This document shows positions 62,907 to 64,000 of a stretch of 64,000 nt of DNA, piece by piece. The stretch is from Candidatus Puniceispirillum sp. GTDB lineage: Bacteria > Pseudomonadota > Alphaproteobacteria > Caedimonadales > UBA1908. The first letter of the stretch is position 1; every line of letters begins with the position of its first letter. The stretch lies in NCBI GenBank assembly GCA_013822015.1, contig PNJU01000012.1, forward strand, positions 30,667 to 94,666. Reading direction: 5' to 3'. The notes beneath the pieces are model-generated. The model was not told the origin of the DNA. It saw only the letters and a list, made by a program, of their open reading frames with translations, and did not search any database. Made by a program: the position numbers and the translations under genes.

Positions 62907-64000
62907 TCAGACGCTGGCGACCTTGGCGGCCATCATGATATAGCGTGGATGGAGACCATGAAAAGTGTTCTTGTGGGCGTTAAGACACCGGCGTGCGGTA
63001 TTTGCGTCACCACGCACAATAGCGTTTTGAACGAGTCTCGCCCACACCTCGCTCATGTCATCAAAGGCTTTGTGGGTTGAGATCTTATTGAAAATCTCCT
63101 CCGCCATGAGATAGGCTTTGCTGGCTTCTTCGTGCTTGCCCTGAGCGGAAAGCGCGTCACCAAGGGCAATATAGGCCACACCTTGGCGGCGGTTTTTGCC
63201 AGGCCCCATCAGCTCTCGGTCTAATATGGCAATGGCGCGGCGCGCACACCCTTCTGCTTTCTTGGGCTCTCCACACGCACTTTGTGCCTGGGAAAGATAA
63301 AGGAGCGTACGCGCCACGATATCCGTATCATCCTTTCCACCAGAACTTTCAACGGCGTGAGCGTAGGCGGTCTTTGAAAGGGTAAGGGCCTCCCGGCGCA
63401 GCGTACGTGCCTCATCCCTGCGACCATTTAGCTCTTTCATCTGGGCTAATTTTAAAAGAGAGCACGCCTTCAAGGAGTTGAAGTAATGGCCGGCAACCTT
63501 GTTCTCTGTGGGATCTTTCTCGGTCATGGCGATGATGTCATTCAAGGCGCGAAGGGAATCCTCAAAGTGCCCACGGTCCTGGGCCAGGAGGGCCTTTAAG
63601 CACCCAACAATGGCCAGCCCCATAATATCGGTGTGTCCCTCTTGAAGGGCTTCAGCCTCTCTCACACATTTTTCAACGGCGTCTAAATTCCCTTGCCAGT
63701 GATACTTGAAACCTAAGTTATTGCCCAGCAGCATCACAAGCTCTCGCCGGACAAGATCGGGTGGCATTTTCTCAAAGGACGCTTTGGCCAGGAGAAGCTC
63801 TTGAAGGGCCGCATCCATACCCTTGCGTAAAAATGTCATGTAGGCGTTGGCATTGTGAAAGTTCGCCACAAGCAGGGGATCGACCACCTTCCCTGTTGCC
63901 AAAAACCGCCTCAGCTGATCCGAAAGAGCATACGCATAGGGATAGTCCCGCAAAAAATAGTACGTATAGTAAAAGGTACGCACACCCAGGGCGAACCCTG
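62907..64000 (-). CDS. TPR-like repeat protein, N-terminus beyond window edge
   Basis: The frame is open from the stop at 62907 to the right edge (at least 364 codons), so the true start lies outside the window. The sequence is helical and consistent with tetratricopeptide pairs: GNNLGFKYHWQGNLDAVEKCVREAEAL, HYFNSLKACSLLKLAQMKELNGRRDEARTLRREAL, LYLSQAQSACGEPKKAEGCARRAIAI and YIALGDALSAQGKHEEASKAYLMAEEIF each have the W/L-G-Y-A-F-A-P-like spacing of a TPR. Such domains bind proteins; a second domain in the missing part may define function, so I do not guess one. The upstream visible residues (FALGVRTFYYTYYFL) are not a signal peptide at this point. Confidence 0.72.
   Translation of the reverse strand, partial: GFALGVRTFYYTYYFLRDYPYAYALSDQLRRFLATGKVVDPLLVANFHNANAYMTFLRKGMDAALQELLLAKASFEKMPPDLVRRELVMLLGNNLGFKYHWQGNLDAVEKCVREAEALQEGHTDIMGLAIVGCLKALLAQDRGHFEDSLRALNDIIAMTEKDPTENKVAGHYFNSLKACSLLKLAQMKELNGRRDEARTLRREALTLSKTAYAHAVESSGGKDDTDIVARTLLYLSQAQSACGEPKKAEGCARRAIAILDRELMGPGKNRRQGVAYIALGDALSAQGKHEEASKAYLMAEEIFNKISTHKAFDDMSEVWARLVQNAIVRGDANTARRCLNAHKNTFHGLHPRYIMMAAKVASV

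Overview
The window reads as chromosome of an alphaproteobacterium. Diagnostic content is a CckA-type hybrid kinase, a DivK-like regulator next to a PleD-like diguanylate cyclase, a PopZ-family (DUF2497) polar protein next to TolC, a CarD regulator, the lptA-lptB-rpoN cluster and a petABC (bc1) operon. Several points suggest a host-associated lineage of the Holosporales/Rickettsiales type: a long Rickettsia/Thermus-style isocitrate dehydrogenase, about ten unrecognised proteins with signal peptides, many built of LRR, ankyrin/Sel1-like, coiled-coil or TPR-like repeats, a patatin phospholipase, and one secreted protein with an NLS-like basic cluster. The placement is inference; no rRNA or phylogeny is available here. 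FliI and FliJ show that flagellar export genes are present.

Layout. 1-4.2 kb: a partial secreted protein (runs off the left edge), an initiator tRNA, a noncoding stretch and two tandem secreted LRR proteins. 4.2-9.4 kb: fliJ/fliI, a DMT permease, icd, tRNA-Leu(CAG) and a short RNase D. 9.4-12 kb: a HEAT-repeat protein and a secreted unknown. 12-18.6 kb: one minus-strand envelope/polarity block, in transcription order pcm-like, rhodanese, tolC, popZ-like, lptA, lptB, rpoN. 18.7-23.5 kb: a ribokinase-like kinase, an orphan secretin lipoprotein and two secreted unknowns that share a motif. 23.6-27.7 kb: tRNA-Gly(CCC), the divK/pleD-like pair, peptide deformylase and a secreted unknown. 27.8-36.2 kb: housekeeping (alaS, recA, parE, a HIG1-domain protein, a corrinoid adenosyltransferase, gpt-like, hemH). 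36.2-46.2 kb: mostly accessory, with a secreted coiled-coil protein carrying 63-bp repeats, carD, an ankyrin/Sel1-like secreted protein, a nucleoside hydrolase, a cNMP-patatin protein and a large secreted unknown. 46.3-57.3 kb: a frameshifted TorF-type porin, a Bcr-type exporter, lolA, ftsK, an L,D-transpeptidase, brnQ with a candidate leader peptide, pssA, psd, a small unknown and an SDR. 57.4-64 kb: cckA, a lipoprotein, petABC and a TPR-like protein running off the right edge.

How the genes work together. Envelope biogenesis dominates: LPS transport (LptA/LptB), lipoprotein trafficking (LolA), murein cross-linking (L,D-transpeptidase), phospholipid synthesis (PssA/Psd) and efflux (TolC). 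Cell-cycle and polarity control (CckA, DivK, the PleD-like cyclase, PopZ, FtsK, ParE) is unusually dense. Respiratory metabolism is represented by Icd, bc1 and ferrochelatase. Salvage and uptake genes (nucleoside hydrolase, Gpt, BrnQ, DMT, ribokinase) fit a nutrient-scavenging life. Genes are tightly packed, with many 4-bp overlaps and several intrinsic terminators. No insertion sequence, prophage or CRISPR array was seen. The observations I would follow first are the frameshifted porin with an A7 run, the branched-chain-rich micro-ORF upstream of brnQ, the rearranged PleD-like protein, the NLS-like motif and the repeat-bearing secreted proteins.
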